Origin: CAYGOC01 sp964351495
GTDB lineage: Bacteria > Chlamydiota > Chlamydiia > Chlamydiales > SM23-39
Reading direction: 5' to 3'
Assembly (NCBI GenBank): GCA_964351495.1
Contig: CAYGOC010000006.1
Coordinates: 1 to 64,000, forward strand
Length of the DNA stretch: 64,000 nt
Within the stretch, counting starts at the first letter, position 1; every line of letters begins with the position of its first letter. The notes below the pieces were generated by a model that searched no databases, had not been told where the DNA came from, and was given only the letters and a program-made list of their open reading frames with translations. A program made the translations under genes and the position numbers. Shown piece by piece: positions 27,134 through 35,686 of the stretch.

Positions 27134-27171
27134 TATTTTGATTCTAATAATTATAATATGTGAGGTTAATA

Positions 27172-27489
27172 ATGAATATTAGTTCTATGAGGTTTTTAAA
27201 AACCACTGCCAAGTCAGAGCTTGATGCCCAAATAAATGCTATAGGTAGACGTGAAGGTAGTCCTATAGAAACGCTTCGTGAGCAAAAAAGGGCTATTATA
27301 AATAGTGTTTTTCAAAATGCAATTGGGAGCATTTTCTATAGAAGACTTACTTCAGGCAGGCTTTCCGGTAGAATAACAAAGCCCGTAATTAATACAGCTT
27401 TAGGTATTTATATAAATCATAAATTTGAAAAAAGAATAGCCACTATGGAAGCTGCAAGAATAGCAGGTGCAGAAAGTCCTAGAAATTAA
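27172..27489 (+). CDS. Unknown 105-aa basic protein
   Basis: The start is the ATG at 27172, with GAGG at 27162-27165; an upstream in-frame GTG at 27160 overlaps that site and is unlikely. The product is basic (many Arg/Lys), predicted helical, with no signal peptide and no motif I recognise. The middle (IINSVFQNAIGSIFYRRL) is weakly amphipathic. A near-consensus promoter directs it and no other gene follows within 300 nt, so it is a strongly expressed monocistronic gene by appearance. The role is unknown; a small secreted or nucleic-acid-binding protein are both possible. Confidence 0.65.
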   Translation: MNISSMRFLKTTAKSELDAQINAIGRREGSPIETLREQKRAIINSVFQNAIGSIFYRRLTSGRLSGRITKPVINTALGIYINHKFEKRIATMEAARIAGAESPRN

Positions 27490-27794
27490 AGGTAGGCTTT
27501 CCAAAAAAACCTCAGATCGCAACACCAAAGCGGCTAGATTCCAGAAAAACTGAGCTTAAAAATACGATTTCTCTTCAAATTAGAATAGATCGAAACAGCC
27601 TCTGATATACAAATTCCCCGTTTTGGCTTTAAGCATTTTTGTATGCAGATCCATGTCAAGATAGCTTTGTAACATGCTTATAATGAATTTTATATGAAAG
27701 CATAAAAAAGTATTTATAAAAATATTTTTAATAGTTAATTTAAATTTATAAAATTGTTAAAATATTCCTCGATTTTAAATAGGAAGATTTAGTT
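27490..27794. other. Intergenic region with no gene found
   Basis: These 305 nt separate two unknown plus-strand genes. No tRNA, no stable terminator and no convincing reading frame are visible. The right half becomes strongly A/T-rich and includes TTGTTAAAAT (about 27753-27762) and AGGAAG, the ribosome binding site of the next gene. The left half has more G and C and could be eroded coding sequence, but I could not identify it. Confidence 0.5.
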
Positions 27795-29546
27795 TTGGGG
27801 AATGTTTTAAATAATCCCGTATATGCTGCTTTTTGGGGCAACCTCTTTTATAGAAATATTGTGAGCAGATATACCTATGTTCTTGATGGGGAAAAGCAGA
27901 CTGAAGAAGCTTTTTACTTATTAAATGAAATAGAAATCATCCAAAATATCTGGAAAGAAACCTCTTTTTCGATTTGTAACTCGGCTACTTTTATAATCCG
28001 TTTTTGGCTTTTAGGTAGAGTTCTTGTTAGACTTTATCCGAGGCATATTTTTAACATAAAAGATGAACAATTAGCGAGAATGAGGGAAGACTATACATGT
28101 TTTCACCTGCTTCTTTCTGTTGTAGAGCTTCTAGATGAGGCTTTATCAAAAACCCTTAGTTATCTAAGTCAGCATTCTTTAGTCTTAGAAAGTATTTCTT
28201 TTATTGCATTGTCTTATTTGGGTTTTTACCCAACAGCTATATCGGGACTCACTTTTCTTGCATTATCAGAGTTAAAAAAACGGGGGCTTATCAATCAAAA
28301 AACACAGAGTTTTTTAAGACTTTTTAAAGTTTGTATAAATACAATGTTTATCTGGAATTTTACAGCCCAAATACAAGGTTTTGGGATTGTTTTTAGATCT
28401 ATTCTCTATTTTCAGATTTTTTCAGATTATATTGGTTTTATAACCGATCATATACAGCTAGAGAAAACCCCCTATTTCGGGAAGTTTTTTTCGAAAGAGA
28501 AGCCTTCAGCTCTAAAATCACTACAATTTGTTGCAAATTTAGATGGGCATGTTCGAAGCCAAATATCTACTTTACAAGTAGAGGAGGAGTACGTTTTTGA
28601 AGAGTTTCCTTTAGTAAAAGAGATCGAGGAATCTTCTTATACAGCTATTATAAAAAAATTAGAAGATAGATTGATAAAGGAAAATATCTTTTTCACAGAT
28701 TTAACTTGTTACAAAGGCTACCACAACTTTAAAAACTGTCTTCAAACTGGGGCCATTTTTGATGGAACGATTCCGGATTCTACTCTTTTAAAAAATAAAA
28801 TAGCTATGAGTTTTGATTATCTTACGATGCAAAGTCCAGAGAACTTTAGGATCGCTTTTTTAGACCTTTGTGAAAAGGGGGAGTGTTGTTCAGTCGGTTG
28901 GATTGAAGCGCTTACCTATTTCTCGGAACCTGAGTTTGCTAGTATTAAAAAACAAGTGTTGTACCATTTGGCTATTTTTAGAGATGAAATATTGAAAGAA
29001 TCGTGTCTTCAGATATGTGATAATAAGGATCAAGCTTGTAATGTGCATGTGGTTCAAGATATTGCAGAATACTTATTTTTTCATTTCCCTACGTATACAG
29101 GCGCTTTTTTAAACAAGCAAGACGTTCCTTTTATCCGTAAAATTCTAAATACTATCTTGAGTAAAATAGACAAAAATTTTCCTGTTTTAACAGACGTCTG
29201 GGTAGTTAGTGCTTTTGCGTATTTTGATAGCCCCTTAAAAGAGGATTTTTTTGAAATTTTTAATTCAGAAATAGCTGAATCTAGGGATCTACAAAAAATT
29301 ATCTTTTACCTAGACTCTAAGATAACTCCTCAAAAGAAAGAAGATATAGTTCATAGGCAAATTTCATGGAGTCTTATAACAAGCTGGATGAACTCTCATT
29401 CAGGTATCACGTTTTATGATGAAAGCGGATGGGATCCTTATTGGGTTAAAAAGATAGTATTAGGTGAAAAAGAACATTACACGCTAACTGAAAATGGAAT
29501 TCGGCTACTTTTATGGGATTTAGGAGTGCTTAAACCGAGAGCGTAA
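27795..29546 (+). CDS. Unknown 583-aa protein with hydrophobic N-terminal half
   Basis: It starts at TTG 27795 with AGGAAG at 27781-27786. The N-terminal half contains hydrophobic segments (for example SISFIALSYLGFYPTAISGL, about residues 134-153, and VFRSILYFQIFSDYIGFI about 200-217). The C-terminal half is soluble and mildly acidic. There is no signal peptide and I recognise no family. Paired hydrophobic stretches inside a large chlamydial protein recall inclusion-membrane or other T3SS-delivered proteins, and it abuts the T3SS block, but this is inference. It shares an upstream TTGTTAAAAT element with the gene at 6601. Confidence 0.75.
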   Translation: MGNVLNNPVYAAFWGNLFYRNIVSRYTYVLDGEKQTEEAFYLLNEIEIIQNIWKETSFSICNSATFIIRFWLLGRVLVRLYPRHIFNIKDEQLARMREDYTCFHLLLSVVELLDEALSKTLSYLSQHSLVLESISFIALSYLGFYPTAISGLTFLALSELKKRGLINQKTQSFLRLFKVCINTMFIWNFTAQIQGFGIVFRSILYFQIFSDYIGFITDHIQLEKTPYFGKFFSKEKPSALKSLQFVANLDGHVRSQISTLQVEEEYVFEEFPLVKEIEESSYTAIIKKLEDRLIKENIFFTDLTCYKGYHNFKNCLQTGAIFDGTIPDSTLLKNKIAMSFDYLTMQSPENFRIAFLDLCEKGECCSVGWIEALTYFSEPEFASIKKQVLYHLAIFRDEILKESCLQICDNKDQACNVHVVQDIAEYLFFHFPTYTGAFLNKQDVPFIRKILNTILSKIDKNFPVLTDVWVVSAFAYFDSPLKEDFFEIFNSEIAESRDLQKIIFYLDSKITPQKKEDIVHRQISWSLITSWMNSHSGITFYDESGWDPYWVKKIVLGEKEHYTLTENGIRLLLWDLGVLKPRA

Positions 29547-29634
29547 TAATCTCTCTTTTAATTCCCTAAATTTAACCTGTCTTCATGTAAATCTGAGATA
29601 GCCGCTGTATACGTAAATATAGCATTAAACCATA

Positions 29635-32600
29635 TTAGCGGTCGTTTTCTCTTTTGATATGTTCCATAGCCTCATCAAACTCTTTTTCTAGTCTAGGAGA
29701 GCCTGCCGCATCTCGGAAAAGATCCTCTTGCTCTTCAGTAACTTTTTGGATGTCTTCATAAGAGTGGATAATGTGAGGACGAATAAAGACTACAATATTC
29801 GTTCTGGAATCTCCTTTACTAGCTACCGAAAAGGCAGAGGCTAGGTAAGGGAGGCCTCCTAAACAAGGGATCCCTTTTTTTCTTTCAGTCTTGGTAATAT
29901 CTACCATGCCACTTAGCACCAAAAAACTCTCATTGGGCACATGTACGGTAGTACTTAAGTTGGTTTTGCTGGTTGTAATACCACTTACCCCTTGATTGCT
30001 GATGATAGAGGAGGTGCTTTGTGTTTCTCCTACAGCATCTGTTGCAATGGAACTGGAGTTCATCTGAATATCTAAGGTCACAACATCAGAATTTCCTAAA
30101 ACAGGGGTGATAACAAGGTTCATCCCTATATCTCTATATTCTAGGTTTTGATTGGTTACTGTAGTTTGCCCCTCATTTTTAACAAAAGAGCCCGCATAGG
30201 GGACGTTTCTTCCTATAAATATGGTAGCTTGTTTGTTATCTTGGGTCAAAAGCTTGGGAGTCATTACAATAGTGGTCTCTTCGTCATTTTGAAGCGCCCT
30301 TAAAAGAGATCCCATAGATAAAAAAGAACGCCCTTTATGTAAGATGATATCGCCAATTACCCCAAGTTCAAAGCTTGGTTGAACGGTTGGAATCAATGTG
30401 GGAGCAGGAGAAGTAGAACCATTTACCGTATCAAAATTAGAAAAAAAGCTCTGTGTTGTATCGGAGCTGTTTTGCAGTTTCCCGGAGAATTTATCCCGGT
30501 GCTTAAAGTTACTGGTCCAGTCAAGTCCAAAGGTTAATATATTGGTAAGAGAAGTTTCAATTACCAAAACTTCTATAAAAACCTGTTTTAAAGGAATATC
30601 TAGGTTTTTTATCAACTCTTTTAATCTTGTCAAAGTCTCTTGCTGTCCTGTACATAAAAGAGAGTTAGTAACTTCTAGCCACTGAATTGATTGGATCGAT
30701 GACAAAAGTTCCTTATTTATAGGACTTTTATTATTTTCCAGATCTTTGGCTATTTGTTTTAAGGCATTTTGGATCTCAGTTCCTTTGTGGTATTGAAGTT
30801 TGTACACTAAAAAGCTGGTGTTATCAATAGGTTGAATAGAACCATCTGAAAAAGGTTTCCCCTCTTGAGGGGTGTCAAAAAGTTGCAGGAGATCTTTTAC
30901 TTGAGCCAAAGCCTCTTTATTGCCGGTAAATACAAGACTCTTTGTAGACGTTACCCACTTCATAGAGCGGATTGTTTGATAAAGTCCCGGATCGTAAAGA
31001 CCTTGCTCTTTTAGGTTCTCTACAAAGTCTAAAAGCATCTGCTCTAAATTATTCCCGGATACATAAACCGGTTTATAGACAAAAAAAGAGGAAGGAACAT
31101 CTCCTTTAGACTGATCTGCTAAAGAAGGAATATCAAATTTTTCTACTAAATCACGTACCTTCGCAAGAGAGGGATCAGAGCCTGTAAACACTAAAGAGTG
31201 TGTTTCAGAAACAAAACGAACGCTATTTAAAGCAGCTAAAAACTCTAAATCAGAAGAATTCGATTTTTTTAAGTCTTCTGAGATATCTTTTATGTAAGCT
31301 AGCATCCTTTCCCCAGAGGTAAACTTTAACTTGTACAGAAAAAAGCCCGATCTTTGTAGAGCCTCTTTTTGTTTTCCGGTGGGAATATCTACGTCTTTTA
31401 TAAGTCCTTCAATTTTTTGGAGAGTTATCTGAGAACCTGTAAAAATAACAGAATTGGTCTCTGAGCTAAACTTCATACTGGTAATAGTATTTAAAAGAGA
31501 TGAGTCGGTAAGCCCTCCCTGTTTTAAGGTTTTAGCTATGTCTAAAAGAGATTTTTGCAGTTGTTGCGGAGTCAAATACTGAGGTTTATACATGTAAAAT
31601 TCACTATGAACAGAGCCCGATTTTCTAGGAATATCGTATTGGGCAATTAGCGCTTTTACCTCATCTATAGCGCCCGAATCTCCTGTTAAAAGAATAGAAT
31701 TGGTCTCTTTAATCCATTTAATATTTTCAATTACTTGAATTACCTTGGTGTTTCCCATTCCGGAGGCTTTCATGTTCTTAGCAAAACGCTCCAAATCCTC
31801 TTCAATAGTATCCCCCGGAGTGTTTTCCAGTTTGTACAGAAAGTATCCTTGCGCTTTCCTAGCATCGGAGGGCTCATCAAAGTCTTTTAAAAGAGCTTCC
31901 AATCTATCTAATACATTTTGAGCTCCTGAAAACATGTAAGAGTGAGAATCTTGAATCCACTTCCTATCAGAAATAATTTCGATTAAAGGTTGCTCTCCCA
32001 GGCCGGAGGTTTTTAAATTTTTTACTAAAGAAGAGAGGTAAGCATCCATCTGCTTTTGAGAAACATACTTTAATGGATACAAAATAAACGTGCTTTTTTC
32101 AGGAGCCCCTTTCTGAGTTGAAGTGTCAAAACCTGAGATTAACTCTTGTACCTTGTTAAGAGAGTCTTCATTGCCCTTAAACATAAAAGAATGAGACTCA
32201 GAAATCCATTTCATCGATTCAATCGTATTATAGAGATTGTTTTGCTCTATATCAGACTTATCTAAATGGGACCCTACTTGGTTTAAGTAAGCTTCTAACC
32301 TTTCTTTAGATACATTTTGCAAAGGATATAAAAGAAATTTAGGCTTAGAAGCTGCAAAAGCCCTATCCACTGGGATATCAAAAGCAGTTAAAAGCTCTTT
32401 AATCCGATTTAAAGAAGTTTGTGTGCCGGAAAACATAAAAGAATGGGACTCGGGAATCCACTTTATAGTTTGAATGGCATCTACTAAGCTCTCTTCTTTT
32501 AACCCTTTTTTAGAAAGGTTATCTGCTACTTTTTTTAAGTAGTCTTCTACACTTTTTTCAGGAACATATTGAAGCTGATAAATTAAAAAGGTTCTTCTAA

Positions 32601-34398
32601 GACCGGGTTCTGCCGGAGAGTTTACTGTATCTATAGAGCCCAAGAGACCCTCTACCTTTTCTAAGGAGACTTGGTTTCCTGTAAAGATTAAAGATTGGGT
32701 CTTTTCAACCCAGTGCATACTCTGTAAAGAATGTAAAAAAGCAGGGTCGGTTAACTTGGCATCTTTTAAATTAGAAATAAAATCGGCCATTACCTCTTCA
32801 ATCTCTTTTCCCGAAAGGTATTTCGGTTTATACACAAGAAACTGGGAGTTTCTTCCCAACGCTCCCTTTTCAAACCCTTGGTCAAAAGAGGGGATCAATT
32901 CTTTGAGTCTTTGTAGAGATTTTTGCGTTCCGGTAAAAAGAAGCGAGTTCGTATCAGGAAGATACTTCATGGACTCAATAGCTTCTACTAAAGCGGTATC
33001 TCGAGTCTTTTCCTTATCTAAGGTTTTTGCCAGTTTTTTTAAGGAAGAGGCTAAAACCTCTTCCGGCACATTTTGAATTTGGTAGACATAAAAAGTGTGG
33101 TTCCCTTCGCTTTCTGCTACTGCCGGATTGTCAATAGAGGCCAAAAGCTCTTTTACTTTGAGAAACATAGCAGGATTTCCGGAAAAGATTACCGATTCTG
33201 TACTAGGAACAATTTTTACACTTTGGAGCGTTTCTAATAATGCATGATCTTTTAAGGGAGATTTTTCCAAACTTTTAATCACATCTTGAAGGGCTTTTTC
33301 TAATTGAGAAGGGGAGATGTAAAGGGGCTTATACACAAAAAAAGAGTCTTGAGAGGCATCTAACTCTTCTTTAGAAGAGACGTCCAGTACTAGTAAAAGC
33401 TCTCTTACCTTATTTAAAGAAGAGGGATCCCCTGTAAAAAGGATGGTATTACTTTCAGGAAGGGCCTTTGCCGTATCAATGGTTTCTAAGAGCCCTTTTT
33501 CTACATAACCACTTTTTTGAATGTTATCTCCAATAGCATGAAGGCCTCTTACTATTTCCGATACGGTCTTATGTTCTGCTTTATAGACAAATACATTTTC
33601 TGATTTTAAAAATCCTTTTCTCGGTTTTTTCGCTTCTGCATCTAATGTAGAGAGCACCTTAATCGCTTTTTCAATAAGCCCGGAAGTAGAAACTATAAAA
33701 ATAGTTTGGGTCGAAGCTTGAGGCACTAAAAGAAAAGGCGATCCTTTCGTAATGGGCTCTAAAATTCGAATTCCTAAACTCATTAAAGTCTCTACCTCTT
33801 CATATTGAGTATGGAAAGGCTCAATAGAAAGAGGAGTCTGAGAAGAGTCTAGGTTTTCTATTAAAGAAGAAACTTTTTCTACGCTCGAAGTAATATCCGT
33901 TAAAATAAGTTGATTGGTTGATTCAAAAATTTCTAAAACTGCAGAATTAGAAATCATAGGACGAATTACGGCGCTCACAGCAGAAGCTTGCGCTTGTTTT
34001 AAGCGAAACACTTTAGTTACTAAGGGATATCTTTTGTCAATCTTCTGCTTTTCTAAAACTAAAGGAGCAAGTTGTTTTACGGCAGGATTTTTATGGATGA
34101 CAAGACTCTCTTTTTCTTCCATTAAAAATAAATTGTTAACTTGAAGCACCTGCGTTAACGTAGCTAAAACATTTTCGGGAGTTACCGGATCTTCTGATAA
34201 AACAGAAACGGAAAAATTGAGATCTTCTTCCTGATAAATAAAGTTTATGCCCGTAATTTTACTGACAAACTTCAAATACTCTTGAATAGAGACGTTAGTA
34301 TAATTGATAGTGAATTTTTCATTTGCGAAAACCGACCCTGCTGCAAAAAGGGAGATTGTCCAAAAGAAAAAAAGAAAAATCGATCTATTCCACTTCAT
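29635..34398 (-). CDS. sctC: T3SS outer-membrane secretin SctC (CdsC) with expanded N-domain array
   Basis: The 1587-aa protein has a signal peptide (cleavage near residue 25), N0/N1-type domains (about 28-255), then twelve tandem repeats of about 83 residues (268 to about 1275) and a C-terminal secretin barrel. The barrel contains VFIEVLVIETSL, ETTIVMTPKLLTQDN, GIPCLGGLPYLASAFS and TNIVVFIRPHII. Secretins form the outer-membrane ring of the T3SS. C. trachomatis CdsC is, as I recall, about 920 aa, so this one is much longer because of repeat expansion. It is separated by 248 nt from sctQ, where Chlamydia carries pkn5. No clear ribosome binding site precedes the ATG. Confidence 0.93.
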   Translation of the reverse strand: MKWNRSIFLFFFWTISLFAAGSVFANEKFTINYTNVSIQEYLKFVSKITGINFIYQEEDLNFSVSVLSEDPVTPENVLATLTQVLQVNNLFLMEEKESLVIHKNPAVKQLAPLVLEKQKIDKRYPLVTKVFRLKQAQASAVSAVIRPMISNSAVLEIFESTNQLILTDITSSVEKVSSLIENLDSSQTPLSIEPFHTQYEEVETLMSLGIRILEPITKGSPFLLVPQASTQTIFIVSTSGLIEKAIKVLSTLDAEAKKPRKGFLKSENVFVYKAEHKTVSEIVRGLHAIGDNIQKSGYVEKGLLETIDTAKALPESNTILFTGDPSSLNKVRELLLVLDVSSKEELDASQDSFFVYKPLYISPSQLEKALQDVIKSLEKSPLKDHALLETLQSVKIVPSTESVIFSGNPAMFLKVKELLASIDNPAVAESEGNHTFYVYQIQNVPEEVLASSLKKLAKTLDKEKTRDTALVEAIESMKYLPDTNSLLFTGTQKSLQRLKELIPSFDQGFEKGALGRNSQFLVYKPKYLSGKEIEEVMADFISNLKDAKLTDPAFLHSLQSMHWVEKTQSLIFTGNQVSLEKVEGLLGSIDTVNSPAEPGLRRTFLIYQLQYVPEKSVEDYLKKVADNLSKKGLKEESLVDAIQTIKWIPESHSFMFSGTQTSLNRIKELLTAFDIPVDRAFAASKPKFLLYPLQNVSKERLEAYLNQVGSHLDKSDIEQNNLYNTIESMKWISESHSFMFKGNEDSLNKVQELISGFDTSTQKGAPEKSTFILYPLKYVSQKQMDAYLSSLVKNLKTSGLGEQPLIEIISDRKWIQDSHSYMFSGAQNVLDRLEALLKDFDEPSDARKAQGYFLYKLENTPGDTIEEDLERFAKNMKASGMGNTKVIQVIENIKWIKETNSILLTGDSGAIDEVKALIAQYDIPRKSGSVHSEFYMYKPQYLTPQQLQKSLLDIAKTLKQGGLTDSSLLNTITSMKFSSETNSVIFTGSQITLQKIEGLIKDVDIPTGKQKEALQRSGFFLYKLKFTSGERMLAYIKDISEDLKKSNSSDLEFLAALNSVRFVSETHSLVFTGSDPSLAKVRDLVEKFDIPSLADQSKGDVPSSFFVYKPVYVSGNNLEQMLLDFVENLKEQGLYDPGLYQTIRSMKWVTSTKSLVFTGNKEALAQVKDLLQLFDTPQEGKPFSDGSIQPIDNTSFLVYKLQYHKGTEIQNALKQIAKDLENNKSPINKELLSSIQSIQWLEVTNSLLCTGQQETLTRLKELIKNLDIPLKQVFIEVLVIETSLTNILTFGLDWTSNFKHRDKFSGKLQNSSDTTQSFFSNFDTVNGSTSPAPTLIPTVQPSFELGVIGDIILHKGRSFLSMGSLLRALQNDEETTIVMTPKLLTQDNKQATIFIGRNVPYAGSFVKNEGQTTVTNQNLEYRDIGMNLVITPVLGNSDVVTLDIQMNSSSIATDAVGETQSTSSIISNQGVSGITTSKTNLSTTVHVPNESFLVLSGMVDITKTERKKGIPCLGGLPYLASAFSVASKGDSRTNIVVFIRPHIIHSYEDIQKVTEEQEDLFRDAAGSPRLEKEFDEAMEHIKRENDR
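30573..33597 (-). repeat. Twelve tandem secretin N-domain repeats within sctC
   Basis: Each protein repeat of roughly 80-90 residues starts with F-x-x-Y-(K/P/Q)-x-x-(Y/N)-(V/T/L)-(S/P). It continues with a helix ending in L, then (W/F/Y)-(I/V)-x-(E/D/S)-(T/S)-(N/H/K/Q)-S-(L/F/I) followed by (F/L)-(T/S/K)-G, and closes with L-x-x-(F/I/L/Y)-D. Examples are KWIPESHSFMFSGTQTSLNR and KFSSETNSVIFTGSQ. Odd and even repeats differ in details, and spacer lengths vary. The units are diverged, so they arose by old duplications rather than recent slippage. Boundaries are approximate. Confidence 0.85.
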
Positions 34399-34646
34399 AA
34401 AGAGGATTATGTGACCTCATTAAACTTGGACGACCCAAGAAGGCGCTCTTTGCTTTTAAGTCCCTTCTCCGCATCCTAAAATACCGTACAAATTAATGCA
34501 AACGTTGTGTTGCATTTTTATTCATTCAAAAAAAGAATACTTTTATCGAAACAAACTGCACGTATAATAACCTAAAAAGAGAAAAAAGCAAATAAGAACC
34601 CTTTTTTTAAAAATAAGTTCTCAAGCTATGTGCGTTTTTCTGTTTT

Positions 34647-35681
34647 TTAAAGAGAAGAGGATTTGTTTTTTTTGTGGAGTAAAATCCCTAAACGGTTTCC
34701 CAGATAATGAAAAGAGCCTTCTCCTACTTTTTTTCCTTCCTTCACAATAGTTAGCTCTTCTTGTAAAGGGGGGGGCTCTAAAGAGGGGGCCTTTTTTAAA
34801 TGAAGTAGCTTCTCTAAGGTGATAAAAACTTGTCCAATATGGATCTCAAAAAAAGAAGAAGACTCCTCTTCTGATAAAAACTGAGATACTTCCAAGGTTT
34901 TTTCAGATAAAACCGCTTTAAAAAGAGGAAGTTTTTCTAGAAAAAGGGTAGCAATGCCTGCTTTTAAGTGGGGATCATAAGAGCTTTGCTCTACCGTTAT
35001 AAAGTCTCCCGGCTTTACCTTTTCCCATTCTTCTTCAGAAAGAGAGAACTCTCCAACAGACAAAGAGAGAGAGATTTTGTGCTCTTTAGCCTCTAAAGAA
35101 AGCTCTTCTTTAGGAAAGTGATTTCGCAGGTAGGTATTCCAAGACTCTTTAAATGCAAAAGGGATCAAAATTCTACCCCATAAAGAGTGTTTTTCTGTTT
35201 GGATTTGCACATCAAAAGAGAGACACTCTTTTTCAGGAAGAGAATTTTCAAAAACAATTTTTGGAGAGAAAGCATGGAAAAAAGGGTGCTCGGTTACCTC
35301 TTTTAAAAGCTCCATGAGAAAAAAATGGTAAAAGCTTTCTTGTAATATTTCAGAATAAAAAGTCTCCTCCTCTTTTTCTTTCGATAAAACCAGAGAAGAG
35401 AGTCTGGCGATATCTGCATGGTCCATAATCCAAAACACCTCTCCTTCTATAGGAGAAAAATGGAAGGAAACCAGATAAAAATTTTCACTGAACCCGGAAA
35501 GAAGAGCCTCTTGAGAAAGTTTTTTTTTCTCTTTTAAAGAGAGGTTTAAAGAAGGGATTTTCCAATTTTCTGCAATCTTTTCAGAAAGTTTTTTCCAATC
35601 AATAGAAGAAAACCCTAAGACAGGGGGGCTTTTGGGAAGTTCTAATAAGGGCTTGATCTTTTCAAAAAGGGCTAAATCCAT
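34647..35681 (-). CDS. sctQ: T3SS cytoplasmic C-ring protein SctQ (CdsQ)
   Basis: The 344-aa protein occupies the cdsQ position after cdsP. It ends with a SpoA/FliN-like domain (about residues 270-340: VFITLEKLLHL, TIVKEGKKVGEGSFHYLGNRLGILL). The rest is a poorly conserved N-terminal region with an internal SpoA-like stretch (about 205-265). SctQ forms the sorting platform that docks substrates and chaperones under the ATPase. It follows sctP by 5 nt and is the last gene of the structural operon. Confidence 0.85.
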   Translation of the reverse strand: MDLALFEKIKPLLELPKSPPVLGFSSIDWKKLSEKIAENWKIPSLNLSLKEKKKLSQEALLSGFSENFYLVSFHFSPIEGEVFWIMDHADIARLSSLVLSKEKEEETFYSEILQESFYHFFLMELLKEVTEHPFFHAFSPKIVFENSLPEKECLSFDVQIQTEKHSLWGRILIPFAFKESWNTYLRNHFPKEELSLEAKEHKISLSLSVGEFSLSEEEWEKVKPGDFITVEQSSYDPHLKAGIATLFLEKLPLFKAVLSEKTLEVSQFLSEEESSSFFEIHIGQVFITLEKLLHLKKAPSLEPPPLQEELTIVKEGKKVGEGSFHYLGNRLGILLHKKNKSSSL

Positions 35682-35686
35682 CTTTT

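Noticed and set aside
27490..27650. Possible transposase or coding relic in the intergenic region
   Set aside because: No frame carries recognisable motifs and there are no terminal inverted repeats or target-site duplications.
30398..33076. Several plus-strand open frames of 95-106 codons antisense to the secretin gene
   Set aside because: They mirror the repeats of sctC on the opposite strand, have no ribosome binding sites and no recognisable products.
30573..33597. The sctC repeats as an assembly artefact or recent duplication
   Set aside because: The units differ strongly in sequence and length, which a misassembly or recent slippage would not produce.
34562..34567. TATAAT on the plus strand in the sctQ-sctC gap
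   Set aside because: It would transcribe antisense into the end of sctQ, and no good -35 box or gene follows it.
34594..34621. Possible terminator after sctQ (AGAAC/GTTCT)
   Set aside because: Only five base pairs around a long A/T loop; too weak to call.
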